DNA of 32,384 bases, taken from NCBI GenBank assembly GCA_964611585.1, contig CAZTAK010000030.1, forward strand, positions 1 through 32,384, in the 5' to 3' direction. Position numbers and translations under genes: made by a program. The notes beneath the pieces were generated by a model. That model was not told the DNA's origin, did not search any database, and saw only the letters and a list, made by a program, of their open reading frames with translations. Below are positions 23,845 to 31,402 of the stretch, piece after piece. Within the stretch, counting starts at the first letter, position 1. Every line of letters starts with the position of its first letter. This DNA comes from CAZTAK01 sp964611585 (GTDB lineage: Bacteria > Pseudomonadota > Alphaproteobacteria > SHVP01).

Positions 23845-25398
23845 ATGACTCTTATCCGAAGCATCGCGACCGTCGGCAGCTTCACCCTGGCAAGCCGGGT
23901 GCTGGGTTTCGTGCGCGACATCCTTATCGCCTCGTTCCTCGGGGCCGGTCTCGTTTCGGATGCCTTCTTCGTCGCCTTCAAGGTGCCGAACTTCTTCCGC
24001 CGCCTTTTTGCCGAAGGGGCCTTCAATGCCGCCTTCGTACCGATGTTCTCGGGGCTGATGACGACCGACGGGCGTGAGGCCGCGCGTGCTTTCGCGGGCG
24101 AAGCGTTGGCGGTGATGGTGGTCGTGCTGTTCGTGTTCGTGACCGCACTCCAGATCGCGATGCCGTGGGCGATGTACGGACTTGCACCGGGCTTTGCGGC
24201 CAACCCGGAAAAGTTCGACCTCGCCGTCGAATTTACCCGCCTTACGTTTCCCTATCTCCTGTTCATCAGTCTGGTTTCGCTGATGGGGGGGATTCTCAAT
24301 AGCGCCGGGCGCTTCGCCGCGGCGGCGGCAACGCCGATCCTCTTGAACCTGACCCTGATCGGGGCGCTGCTGCTGGCCGTGCCCTACCTGCCGACGACGG
24401 GGCATGCGCTCGCCTGGGGCGTGGCGGCGGCCGGAATCATCCAGTTCGTCTGGTTATTGGCGGCGATGGCGCGCGCCGGTCTTTCGATCCGGCTGCCGCG
24501 GCCGCGCCTGACGCCGCGCGTGAAGGAACTGCTGCGCCTGATGTTGCCGGGCGTGATCGGCGCCGGCGTCGTGCAGATCAATCTGCTGGTCGACGTCGTC
24601 ATCGCTTCGTTGCTGCCGGAGGGGTCGATCTCCTTTTTGTATTTTGCCGACCGGGTCAACCAGTTGCCGGTCGGCGTGATCGGGGTTGCCGTCGGCACGG
24701 CGTTGCTGCCGTTGTTGTCGCGCCAGGTGGCGGCGGGCGAGGGGGACGCGGCGGCGAACAGCCAAAACCGCGCCATCGAGGCGGCCCTGTTGTTTACGCT
24801 GCCAGCGGCCGCGGCGTTGATGGTGATTGCGGCTCCGGTTATTACGGGGCTGTTCCAACGCGGCGCTTTCGATGCTTCGGCCGCAAGCGCCACGGCTGCG
24901 GCGTTGACGGCCTACTCGGTGGGCCTTCCGGCCTACGTCCTGATCAAGGTACTGACGCCCGGATATTTCGCGCGCAAAGACACCAAGACCCCGGTGCGGA
25001 TCGCGGTTCTCAGCATGGTCGTCAATCTTGTCCTCAATCTGATCCTGATGGGGCCGTTGCAGCACGTCGGGCTGGCGCTCGCGACGGCGATCGCGGCCTG
25101 GCTCAACGCCATTCTGCTGGCGTGGGGTCTGCGCCGGCGTGGGTTCCTCAAGATCGATCCTCGGCTGCGCCGCCGGGTCCCGCGCATCGCGTTCGCGGCC
25201 CTGGTCTTGGCGGTGGCGCTCTGGGCCGGACGGTTGGGGCTCGAAAGGCTTGCCGCCGGGTATGACGGCGAACGCTTCGGCACGCTCGCAATTTTGGTCG
25301 TCGGCGGGGGGATCGTCTTTGCGCTGGTGGCGCAGATTACAGGCGCGGCCCGGCTCGGTGAACTCAGGTCGCTATTGCGTCCACGCGCCTCCGGATAG
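23845..25398 (+). CDS. murJ: Lipid II flippase MurJ (MviN)
   Basis: The protein has 517 residues and about 14 transmembrane helices. The N-terminus is diagnostic: LIRSIATVGSFTLASRVLGF, then VRDILIASFLGAGLVSDAFF and FKVPNFFRRLFAEGAFNAAF. Later family blocks include LYFADRVNQLPVGVIGVAVG, ALLPLLSRQ, GLFQRGAFDASA and KVLTPGYFARKDTKTPV. The Arg residues of the central cavity (RDILIA, RRLFAEG) are present. MurJ flips lipid II across the inner membrane for peptidoglycan synthesis. A GAGAGG ribosome site precedes the ATG. It follows glnD by 92 bases, a conserved adjacency in many alphaproteobacteria. Confidence 0.97.
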   Translation: MTLIRSIATVGSFTLASRVLGFVRDILIASFLGAGLVSDAFFVAFKVPNFFRRLFAEGAFNAAFVPMFSGLMTTDGREAARAFAGEALAVMVVVLFVFVTALQIAMPWAMYGLAPGFAANPEKFDLAVEFTRLTFPYLLFISLVSLMGGILNSAGRFAAAAATPILLNLTLIGALLLAVPYLPTTGHALAWGVAAAGIIQFVWLLAAMARAGLSIRLPRPRLTPRVKELLRLMLPGVIGAGVVQINLLVDVVIASLLPEGSISFLYFADRVNQLPVGVIGVAVGTALLPLLSRQVAAGEGDAAANSQNRAIEAALLFTLPAAAALMVIAAPVITGLFQRGAFDASAASATAAALTAYSVGLPAYVLIKVLTPGYFARKDTKTPVRIAVLSMVVNLVLNLILMGPLQHVGLALATAIAAWLNAILLAWGLRRRGFLKIDPRLRRRVPRIAFAALVLAVALWAGRLGLERLAAGYDGERFGTLAILVVGGGIVFALVAQITGAARLGELRSLLRPRASG

Positions 25399-25746
25399 GA
25401 TCGAGGGTGCGGAACCGGATCCGGCGGCCCGTTCGGCTGGTTCGTCGGCGGCGAGGCAAACAGGCGGCGCCGACCGGGTTCGCCGTCGAGCGGCACGGCC
25501 TTGTTCCCGCTCGGCCGCGATGGCCTCCCTCAAGGTCATGAATATGAGCACTGCGCCAGAAGAAATGTTGAGTCGGCCATCGCGTCCGCCGCAATCAATC
25601 CCGTAAATCAAATTTTTTGTGCATCCTGATTTGGAAAACACCTATACAAAGTGTGACTCAATGCCTCGAACGGGAGCGCTAGGCCCTGTCTTGACCCACC
25701 CCGGCACGCGCGCGATAAAAGCGCCGTTTTTCGGCGGCGATTTCCA
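25399..25746. other. murJ-trpS intergenic region
   Basis: These 348 bases hold no gene I can support. A minus-strand frame beginning with MTLREAIAAEREQG has no ribosome site or known relatives that I recognise. The stretch 25590-25660 is strikingly AT-rich and probably carries the trpS promoter. No tRNA-like or terminator structure was seen. Confidence 0.5.
25605..25648 (+). promoter_or_regulatory. AT-rich candidate trpS promoter region
   Basis: TATACA at 25643-25648 resembles a -10 box (four or five of six positions by eye). The best -35-like hexamer, TTGTGC at 25617-25622, is 20 bases away, which is too long for a standard promoter. Inverted arms AAATCA (25605-25610) and TGATTT (25627-25632) lie just upstream. 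Confidence 0.25.
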
Positions 25747-26745
25747 ATGAACCGAATCTTTTCCGGCATCCAGCCCACGGGCAACCTGCATCTCGGTAAT
25801 TACCTCGGCGCGATCCGCAACTGGGTCCGCCTCCAGGCCGATTACGAGTGCATCTACTGCGTCGTCGATCTGCATGCGATCACCCAGCCGCAGGACCCGG
25901 CAGAACTCCGCGCCAGCACCCGCGAAGCCGCGGCGAGTCTGATGGCAGCCGGCATCGACACCTCGAAAAGCATTCTTTTCAACCAGAGTCAGGTCCCGGC
26001 GCACGCCGAACTCGCCTGGATTTTCAGTTGCGTGGCAAAGCTCGGCTGGCTCAATCGCATGACCCAGTTCAAAGAGAAGGCGGGCAAGCACCGCGAGAAC
26101 GCCTCGGTCGGCCTTTACGTCTATCCGACGCTGATGGCGGCCGACATACTCGTGTACAAGGCGACCCACGTGCCGGTGGGCGAGGACCAAAAGCAACACC
26201 TCGAACTCACCCGCGACATCGCGCAGTCGTTCAATTCTGCCTACGGGATCGAGTTCTTCCCGCTGACCGAGCCGCTGATCTTCGGCGAAGCGACGCGGGT
26301 GATGTCGCTTCGCGACGGCGCCAGCAAGATGAGCAAGTCCGACGCCTCGGATTATTCGCGCATCAACCTGACCGACAGCGCCGACGAGATCGCCCTCAAG
26401 ATACGCAAGGCGCGAACCGATCCGGATCCGCTGCCGGGCGACGTCAAGGGCCTTGGCGACCGTGCCGAAGCCGCCAATCTGGTCGGCATTTTTGCCGCCC
26501 TCGCCGACATTTCGAGTGACGAGGTCTGCCGCCGTTACGCCGGCGCCACGTTCTCGGTATTCAAGGAAGAACTGACCGCGCTTGCGATTGATACCCTGTC
26601 CCCGATCACTACCGAAATGCGCCGCCTGGTGGACGATCCCGGATATGTCGACGGGGTCTTGCGTGCCGGCGCCGACAAGGCGAGCGACCTGTCGGCCCCG
26701 ATCTTGAGCGAAGTCAAGGACATCGTCGGGTTCCTGCGGCCCTGA
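25747..26745 (+). CDS. trpS: Tryptophanyl-tRNA synthetase
   Basis: The protein has 332 residues. It begins MNRIFSGIQPTGNLHLGNYL, with the class I HIGH-type motif as HLGN at residues 15-18. The second signature KMSKS is exact at residues 194-198. Other family blocks are YCVVDLHAIT, WIFSCVAKLGWLNRMTQFK, GLYVYPTLMAADILVYKATH and VPVGEDQKQHLELTRDIAQ. The enzyme charges tRNA-Trp with tryptophan. The 348-base gap upstream suggests its own promoter. A GC hairpin follows 14 bases after the stop. Confidence 0.98.
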   Translation: MNRIFSGIQPTGNLHLGNYLGAIRNWVRLQADYECIYCVVDLHAITQPQDPAELRASTREAAASLMAAGIDTSKSILFNQSQVPAHAELAWIFSCVAKLGWLNRMTQFKEKAGKHRENASVGLYVYPTLMAADILVYKATHVPVGEDQKQHLELTRDIAQSFNSAYGIEFFPLTEPLIFGEATRVMSLRDGASKMSKSDASDYSRINLTDSADEIALKIRKARTDPDPLPGDVKGLGDRAEAANLVGIFAALADISSDEVCRRYAGATFSVFKEELTALAIDTLSPITTEMRRLVDDPGYVDGVLRAGADKASDLSAPILSEVKDIVGFLRP

Positions 26746-26758
26746 CGCGGCCTTGATC

Positions 26759-26774
26759 GGGGCGCCGCCGCCCC
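26759..26774. other. GC hairpin after trpS
   Basis: GGGGCG and CGCCCC pair perfectly around a CCGC loop shortly after the trpS stop. There is no following T run, so it is at best an attenuating or RNA-stabilising hairpin rather than a clear terminator. Confidence 0.3.
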
Positions 26775-26836
26775 ATACCTAAGATTCCGCAGGCTGCGGG
26801 CCCGGCCGTCCGCCCGCTCAATGAAAGGCGCGCCTC

Positions 26837-27883
26837 ATGTCGGATTCTCCCGTGCCCGATCCCTCCGTGCCCGATCCTTACGGCGCCCGGCCGGTCGGCG
26901 CCGACATCTACGACGCGACCGATGAAAAGACACGCCGGTTCCCCCGCCTCGGCCGTATCGGCGGTGCTTTTCGCGGCCGCGGCCGGTGGATCGTCCGCGG
27001 GATCGCGCTGCTGTTGGCGATTGCCGTGCTCTACTACCCGATCGGCATGATGATCGTGCACAAGATCGACGACGATCTCGACTTCACTGCGCCGGTCGCG
27101 GCAGGCGAAAGCCACGCCGTCGCCATCGCCGCCGCCTTGATCGACCGCGAGGTCAACCGCAATGGCTGGCGCGCCAACGATCCGTTTTTCATGCCGTCCT
27201 CGCAACTCGACAACATGCCCCATTTCCAGCAGGGCATCGTCGCCGCCCTGGCGCGGTTCGCCTTCGAACTGACCGATCAGATCGGGCGCACCCGCGGCTC
27301 GTCGGCGGCCGACACCGACCTGCAGGAAGCCGCCGGGCTACTGCAATATTCCGGCACCAAATGGGTTTTCGATTTTTCGACCTCGGTCGCGCCGACGGCA
27401 ACCTCGGAGGCCCAGTACCGCAAGGCGCGCCAGGCGCTGCTGACCTACAACCGGCGTCTCGCGGCGGGCGAGGCGGTGTTCGAGCGGCGCTCGGACAATC
27501 TGCTGGCAACCCTCGACCGCATCGCCGCCGACCTCGGGTCGTCCTCGGCGGCCCTTGAGATTCGCCTCAACGACGGCCCGGCCCTTTTCGACCGCAATGC
27601 CGACGATATTCTCTACAACGTCAAGGGCCAGCTTTACGCCTATTTCATGCTTTTGCGCGAACTCAGGCGCGATTTCGCCAGCGTCATCGACGAACGCGAA
27701 CTCGGCACCGCCTGGGATCAGCTCTCGAATTCGATGGGCCAGGCGGCGGGATTACAGCCTGGGGTCGTTATAAACGCGGCCCCCGACGCCCAGTTCCTGC
27801 CCAGCCATTTGGCGGCCCAGGGCTTTTTTCTCTTGCGGGCGCGCACGCAACTGCGTGAAATCACCAATATCCTGCTGAAATAG
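26837..27883 (+). CDS. DUF2333 family membrane protein
   Basis: The protein has 348 residues. A Pro/Asp-rich N-terminal tail of about 45 residues (including a repeated VPDP) is followed by a single transmembrane helix, IVRGIALLLAIAVLYYPIGM. The large remainder would lie in the periplasm. Family landmarks are HAVAIAAALIDREVNRNGWR, ANDPFFMPSSQLDNMPHFQQ, RFAFELTDQIGRTRG and YSGTKWVFD. DUF2333 proteins are widespread in proteobacteria but uncharacterised. The gene sits in a same-strand run with trpS upstream (91 bases) and the universal stress gene downstream (68 bases). Confidence 0.85.
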   Translation: MSDSPVPDPSVPDPYGARPVGADIYDATDEKTRRFPRLGRIGGAFRGRGRWIVRGIALLLAIAVLYYPIGMMIVHKIDDDLDFTAPVAAGESHAVAIAAALIDREVNRNGWRANDPFFMPSSQLDNMPHFQQGIVAALARFAFELTDQIGRTRGSSAADTDLQEAAGLLQYSGTKWVFDFSTSVAPTATSEAQYRKARQALLTYNRRLAAGEAVFERRSDNLLATLDRIAADLGSSSAALEIRLNDGPALFDRNADDILYNVKGQLYAYFMLLRELRRDFASVIDERELGTAWDQLSNSMGQAAGLQPGVVINAAPDAQFLPSHLAAQGFFLLRARTQLREITNILLK

Positions 27884-27951
27884 CCGGGCGCGGACCTGCG
27901 TCCACGAGGAAAGCGGGTACAAACGGTGGGGAATCCAATGCGAGGCCAGGC

Positions 27952-28431
27952 ATGAACGAAACCACATCCGGGTTGCGGAAATTTCTGGTGGTCGTCGACG
28001 ACACCCCGGAATGCCGCCTGGCGCTGCGTTTCGCGGCACGGCGCGCCAAACACACGGGCGGCGGCATGACCTTCCTGCGCGTCAACCCACCCGCCGATTT
28101 CCAGCACTGGATCGCGGTCGAAGAGCGGATGCGGGACGAGGCGATGGAAGAATCCGAACAGCTCCTGCAAACGCTTGCCACCGAAGTCCACGAATTCGTT
28201 GACATCCGCCCCGAGCTCGTGGTGCGCGAAGGCGACCCCCGCGACATGATTCTGGCCCTGATCGAAGAAGACCCGGACATCCGGATTTTGGTACTGGCGG
28301 CGGCGGCCGGGTCGGAGGGGCCAGGGCCGCTGGTGAGCCTGCTCGCCGGCAAGATGGCGGGCGCGATGCATATTCCGGTCACGGTGGTCCCAGGCAACCT
28401 CACCGAAAGCCAGATCGACGAGCTCACCTGA
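27952..28431 (+). CDS. Universal stress protein, UspA family
   Basis: The protein has 159 residues in a single Usp domain. The first strand and helix read KFLVVVDDTPECRLALRFAA, with the conserved Asp after the strand. The C-terminal part reads IRILVLAAAAGSEGPGPLVS, then LLAGKMAGAMHIPVTVVPGN, which corresponds to the nucleotide-loop region; the classical GxxGxxxxGS ATP motif is only partly recognisable. Usp proteins are cytoplasmic and stress-induced, often through nucleotide binding. The neighbouring order uspA then nfuA is common in alphaproteobacteria. Confidence 0.87.
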   Translation: MNETTSGLRKFLVVVDDTPECRLALRFAARRAKHTGGGMTFLRVNPPADFQHWIAVEERMRDEAMEESEQLLQTLATEVHEFVDIRPELVVREGDPRDMILALIEEDPDIRILVLAAAAGSEGPGPLVSLLAGKMAGAMHIPVTVVPGNLTESQIDELT

Positions 28432-28504
28432 GGGTGCCCTTGGCCCGGATGGCGGCGCGACTTCAGGGGCGCCCGGCGACCGGCGAGACCGAAAGTTACC
28501 CCGA

Positions 28505-28550
28505 GCGCAAATCCCGAGCCGGCGGAATCGCCGGCGACGACGATTTGCGT
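28505..28550. repeat. Nested stem-loop (8 bp outer, 7 bp inner)
   Basis: Outer arms CGCAAATC (28506-28513) and GATTTGCG (28542-28549) are perfect complements, plus a possible G-T pair outside. Inner arms GCCGGCG (28518-28524) and CGCCGGC (28529-28535) are also perfect and close a GAAT loop. The internal loop is 4 by 6 bases. No T run follows. It may be a structured RNA element, a 3'-end stabiliser for uspA, or a repeat unit. Confidence 0.7.
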
Positions 28551-28564
28551 ACTATGTCAAAGGG

Positions 28565-28606
28565 TAGAGCTTTTCGCGTAAGCGCATGCGAAGGGGAAAA
28601 GCTCTA
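28565..28606. repeat. Eleven-base inverted repeat, RIME/BRE-like palindromic element
   Basis: TAGAGCTTTTC at 28565-28575 is the exact reverse complement of GAAAAGCTCTA at 28596-28606. The 20-base centre contains the self-complementary octamer CGCATGCG. Short TAGAGC-type palindromes of this design are scattered between genes in many alphaproteobacterial genomes. No second copy was found in this window. Confidence 0.65.
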
Positions 28607-28742
28607 AGGGTTTGAAAACAGAGGATTGTCCCGGTCCCGCGCCGGCAAAGTCCCTACTCAGGTTGCGCTTGTAATCCGCGCCCACTGCCCCAACTATGGC
28701 ACTTGGCACTTGGCCCCGGCAATTACCCGAAAGAGACGGCGG

Positions 28743-29309
28743 ATGTTTATTCAGACCGAAGCGACCCCCAACCCGGAAACCCTGAAATTCATTCCCGGCG
28801 ACGACGTAATGCCGACCGGCACCGCCAATTTCACCTCGCCCGATGAAGCCGGTCGCTCGCCGTTGGCGCAGCGGTTATTCGGCACCGAGGGCGTGACCGG
28901 TGTATTTTTCGGGACCGACTTCATCACCGTCAGCAAAGATGGCGGCAGCGACTGGCTGCACCTCAAGCCTTCCATTCTCGGCATCATCATGGAGCACTTC
29001 ACCGCCGGCCATCCGGTCATTGTGGACGACGGCGATGCGGCCGGGGGCGATACGGCCGGGGGCGCGGGCGAAGGCGAAAATTCGGACATCGTGGCCCAGA
29101 TCAAGGAACTGCTCGACACCCGCGTGCGCCCGGCGGTGGCGCAGGACGGCGGCGACATCATTTTCCACGGCTACGATCAGGGGATCGTCTCGCTCCACAT
29201 GCAGGGCGCCTGTGCCGGGTGCCCATCGTCAACCATGACCCTGAAACACGGAATTGAGAACCTGTTACGGCATTATATTCCGGAAGTGGTTGAAGTGCGG
29301 CAAATCTAG
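28743..29309 (+). CDS. nfuA: Fe-S cluster carrier NfuA-like protein (Nfu_N plus NifU domain)
   Basis: The protein has 188 residues. The N-terminal Nfu_N domain begins MFIQTEATPNPETLKFIPGD and includes GVTGVFFGTDFITVSKDG. A Gly/Asp/Ala-rich linker near residues 98-115 contains a short internal repeat (AAGGDTAGG). The C-terminal NifU domain has RPAVAQDGGDIIFHGYDQGI and the cluster-binding CAGC (C157, C160) in MQGACAGCPSSTMTLK. It carries and delivers 4Fe-4S clusters to target proteins in the cytoplasm. ATG 28743 is set by the conserved N-terminus. A terminator-like hairpin follows the stop. Confidence 0.95.
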   Translation: MFIQTEATPNPETLKFIPGDDVMPTGTANFTSPDEAGRSPLAQRLFGTEGVTGVFFGTDFITVSKDGGSDWLHLKPSILGIIMEHFTAGHPVIVDDGDAAGGDTAGGAGEGENSDIVAQIKELLDTRVRPAVAQDGGDIIFHGYDQGIVSLHMQGACAGCPSSTMTLKHGIENLLRHYIPEVVEVRQI

Positions 29310-29323
29310 AGCCGTTGCCCGGT

Positions 29324-29342
29324 CCCCACACCTGGGGTTTTT
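29324..29342 (+). terminator. Probable Rho-independent terminator after nfuA
   Basis: CCCCA and TGGGG form a five-base-pair stem around CACC, followed immediately by TTTTT and a further T-rich stretch. It lies 15 bases after the nfuA stop. Confidence 0.55.
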
Positions 29343-29430
29343 CCTTTCGAAGTTGCCGTCTTGCGGCTTGCCCGCCACAAGCGGTTTGACTATCTTCCGG
29401 CAGATCCCGCGGTCTGCACAGTCCGGATCC

Positions 29431-30450
29431 ATGCAGTTTGCGCCCAAATTCTTAGTTGATCGTTTCGAGAAAGCCGCCTTCGGGCTGCTCGGCGTTGCCG
29501 TGGTGGCCACCTATGTCGCGGCGTTTTCCGGAATCGAGTTTGCGGTGGCGGCGCGTCCGGGTCCGGAAGACTTTGCCGCCCGGGCGCTAACACTCATTAA
29601 GGCGCCCGCGGGAATACCGGCCCTGACCGGTCCGGCGGTGCAGGACCTTGTCGGGCTTGCCAGAGTTGTAACCGACCCGGTTCTGGTTCCCGATTCATCG
29701 GCTCTGATCGAAACGTTTTCCGCTGTCGGCTATTCGCTCGCCGCGGTGCAGGACGGCGCGGTCCAGGTGCCGAGGCTCTATCTCACCAGCCTGCCGCACG
29801 ATCTATCCGACCTCACTTCGGTATCTGCGCGCAAGGTGCTCTATATCAAGCTCATTCTGCCGCTGGTGCTTCGCGCCAACGAGCAAATCCTCGAAGACCG
29901 CGCCCGCGCCGAGGGGCACATCGCACGGCTCTTCGAAGGAAAACGCCTGCGCCCGGCCGATGCCGCCTGGCTGACCGATATGACGCAGCGCTACCGCGTT
30001 GCCGCCGACGATTTCGACGGGTTGCTGTTGCGCCTCGACGCCGTTCCGCCCTCACTCGCCGTCGCCCAATCGATCGAGGAATCGGGATGGGGCACGTCGC
30101 GGTTTGCCTTGCAGGGTAATGCGGTGTTCGGGCAGTGGACCTTTACCGACGGTGCCGGCATCGTCCCGGCCCGGCGCGACGATGGCGCCAATCACGAGGT
30201 CCGGTCCTTCGACCACCTGCACCAGTCGGTCAAACTCTACCTGCAGAACCTGAACCGGCACCGCGCCTACCGCAAATTCCGCACCGCCCGCGCGGCGATG
30301 CGCGCCGCCGGTCAGCCGCTCGACGGGTATGCGCTGGCCGAGACGTTGGTGCGATATTCCGAGCGCGGCGAAGACTATATCGGGACGCTGCAACTTCTCA
30401 TGCGCTCCAACGGCCTCGGCAGTCTCGATTCGGCCGAACTCAGGAACTGA
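29431..30450 (+). CDS. Bax-like glucosaminidase-domain protein
   Basis: The protein has 339 residues. Residues 15-40 form an uncleaved anchor or signal (FGLLGVAVVATYVAAFSGIE). The C-terminal half is a glucosaminidase (PF01832) domain like that of E. coli Bax. The domain includes LAVAQSIEESGWGTSRFALQ with the catalytic Glu region near residue 216, GNAVFGQWTF, VRSFDHLHQSVKLYLQNLNR and LVRYSERGEDYI. Such enzymes cleave peptidoglycan glycan strands in the periplasm. The middle region (residues 100-200) matches the helical domain found before this catalytic domain in Bax relatives. ATG 29431 was preferred since upstream in-frame sequence overlaps nfuA and looks non-coding. Confidence 0.88.
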   Translation: MQFAPKFLVDRFEKAAFGLLGVAVVATYVAAFSGIEFAVAARPGPEDFAARALTLIKAPAGIPALTGPAVQDLVGLARVVTDPVLVPDSSALIETFSAVGYSLAAVQDGAVQVPRLYLTSLPHDLSDLTSVSARKVLYIKLILPLVLRANEQILEDRARAEGHIARLFEGKRLRPADAAWLTDMTQRYRVAADDFDGLLLRLDAVPPSLAVAQSIEESGWGTSRFALQGNAVFGQWTFTDGAGIVPARRDDGANHEVRSFDHLHQSVKLYLQNLNRHRAYRKFRTARAAMRAAGQPLDGYALAETLVRYSERGEDYIGTLQLLMRSNGLGSLDSAELRN

Positions 30451-30622
30451 CGTCGGGCGCCCGGTCCGCGGTCGGGCGAGTGGAGCCACATCCGTTCAGC
30501 GGGACCGGCAATCGGCGATCACCGAACGGACAAAGTTCCTCTGATTGCTCGACAAGGTGAGTGATTTTACCCGAAGGGCCTGAGCCACGCCGGTTCAAGC
30601 CTTCGGGATGTTGCCCTTGCTT

Positions 30623-31396
30623 TTAGTCTTGGTACCGGCTCTGGCTGATCGCCGCCGCCGCGCCGTCGCGAATCAGCAGCGCATCGGCAGCGACGACCGC
30701 AAAATCGTATCCCCGTTCCAGCAGACGGCGGCCGCCGCCCGGCTCCGGATCGATCCCCCCCAGCCACGTGCCGCTTGTCTTGATTGCGGCCTCGGCGCGG
30801 GCGACGGCATCGCGCACCACCGCGTCGTCAAACTGTCCCAGCCGGCCGACGTTGCCGGAAAGATCCAGCGGTCCCACGAACAGCATATCGATCCCGTCGA
30901 CGGCGCCGATGGCTTGGGCCTGGGCGACCGCGGCTTCCGATTCGATCTGGCAGATCACCAGCAGGTTGTCGCCGATGGTGCGGGCGTAGTCTTCGCCGCG
31001 GGCGCCATAGTCGGCCGCCCGGGCCAGAGTGAACGCCGCGCCGCGCCGGCCCTTGGGCGGATAGCGGCAAGCCGCGGCAATGGCCTCGGCCTGGGCGACG
31101 GTTTCCACCGCCGGCACCATTACGCCCTCGGCGCCGGCATCGAGGACGCGTTTGATGTAGTCGGGGTCGTGCGAGGGCACCCGCACGATCAGGGTCGGGC
31201 CGGCGGCGGCTGCGGCCTGCATCTGGGCGGTTGCGTCCGTCAGCGTCCCGGCGCCGTGCTCGTGGTCGATCACCAGCGCGTCGAATCCGGCGAGGCTCAT
31301 CACCTCGGCGGCCATCGCGTTGCCGAGCGCAAGCCAGCCGCCGATACAGGACTGGCCGTCCCGCAGGCGTTTCAGAAGTGTGTTGTCGCGGTACAT
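30623..31396 (-). CDS. HpcH/HpaI aldolase/citrate lyase family protein
   Basis: The protein has 257 residues, the normal family length. It folds as a TIM barrel: CIGGWLALGNAMAAEVMSLA, then FDALVIDHEHG, RVPSHDPDYIKRVLDAGAEG and VMVPAVET. The metal-binding Glu and Asp lie in QIESEAAVAQ and FVGPLDLSGNVG. Class II aldolases of this family cleave 2-keto-3-deoxy sugar acids or 4-hydroxy-2-oxo acids to pyruvate and an aldehyde. The exact substrate is unclear. It follows the polysaccharide deacetylase gene by six bases, so the two share a transcript. Confidence 0.9.
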   Translation of the reverse strand: MYRDNTLLKRLRDGQSCIGGWLALGNAMAAEVMSLAGFDALVIDHEHGAGTLTDATAQMQAAAAAGPTLIVRVPSHDPDYIKRVLDAGAEGVMVPAVETVAQAEAIAAACRYPPKGRRGAAFTLARAADYGARGEDYARTIGDNLLVICQIESEAAVAQAQAIGAVDGIDMLFVGPLDLSGNVGRLGQFDDAVVRDAVARAEAAIKTSGTWLGGIDPEPGGGRRLLERGYDFAVVAADALLIRDGAAAAISQSRYQD

Positions 31397-31402
31397 CGGG
31401 GT

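Larger units (their letters stand above)
28432..28742. other. uspA-nfuA intergenic region with strong secondary structure
   Basis: These 311 bases have no supported gene; a frame running into nfuA from 28626 has no ribosome site or conserved leader. The region holds two inverted-repeat structures, listed separately, and a short direct repeat GGCACTTGGCACTTGG about 45 bases before nfuA. A promoter for nfuA is expected but was not identified. Confidence 0.6.

Noticed and set aside
25372..25641. Minus-strand frame of 89 residues between murJ and trpS
   Set aside because: It starts with GTG without a ribosome site, overlaps the end of murJ, and shows no family or structural feature.
28626..28742. 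Upstream extension of nfuA
   Set aside because: The conserved Nfu_N start MFIQTEATPNP is at 28743. The leader sequence is not conserved-looking and lacks a ribosome site.
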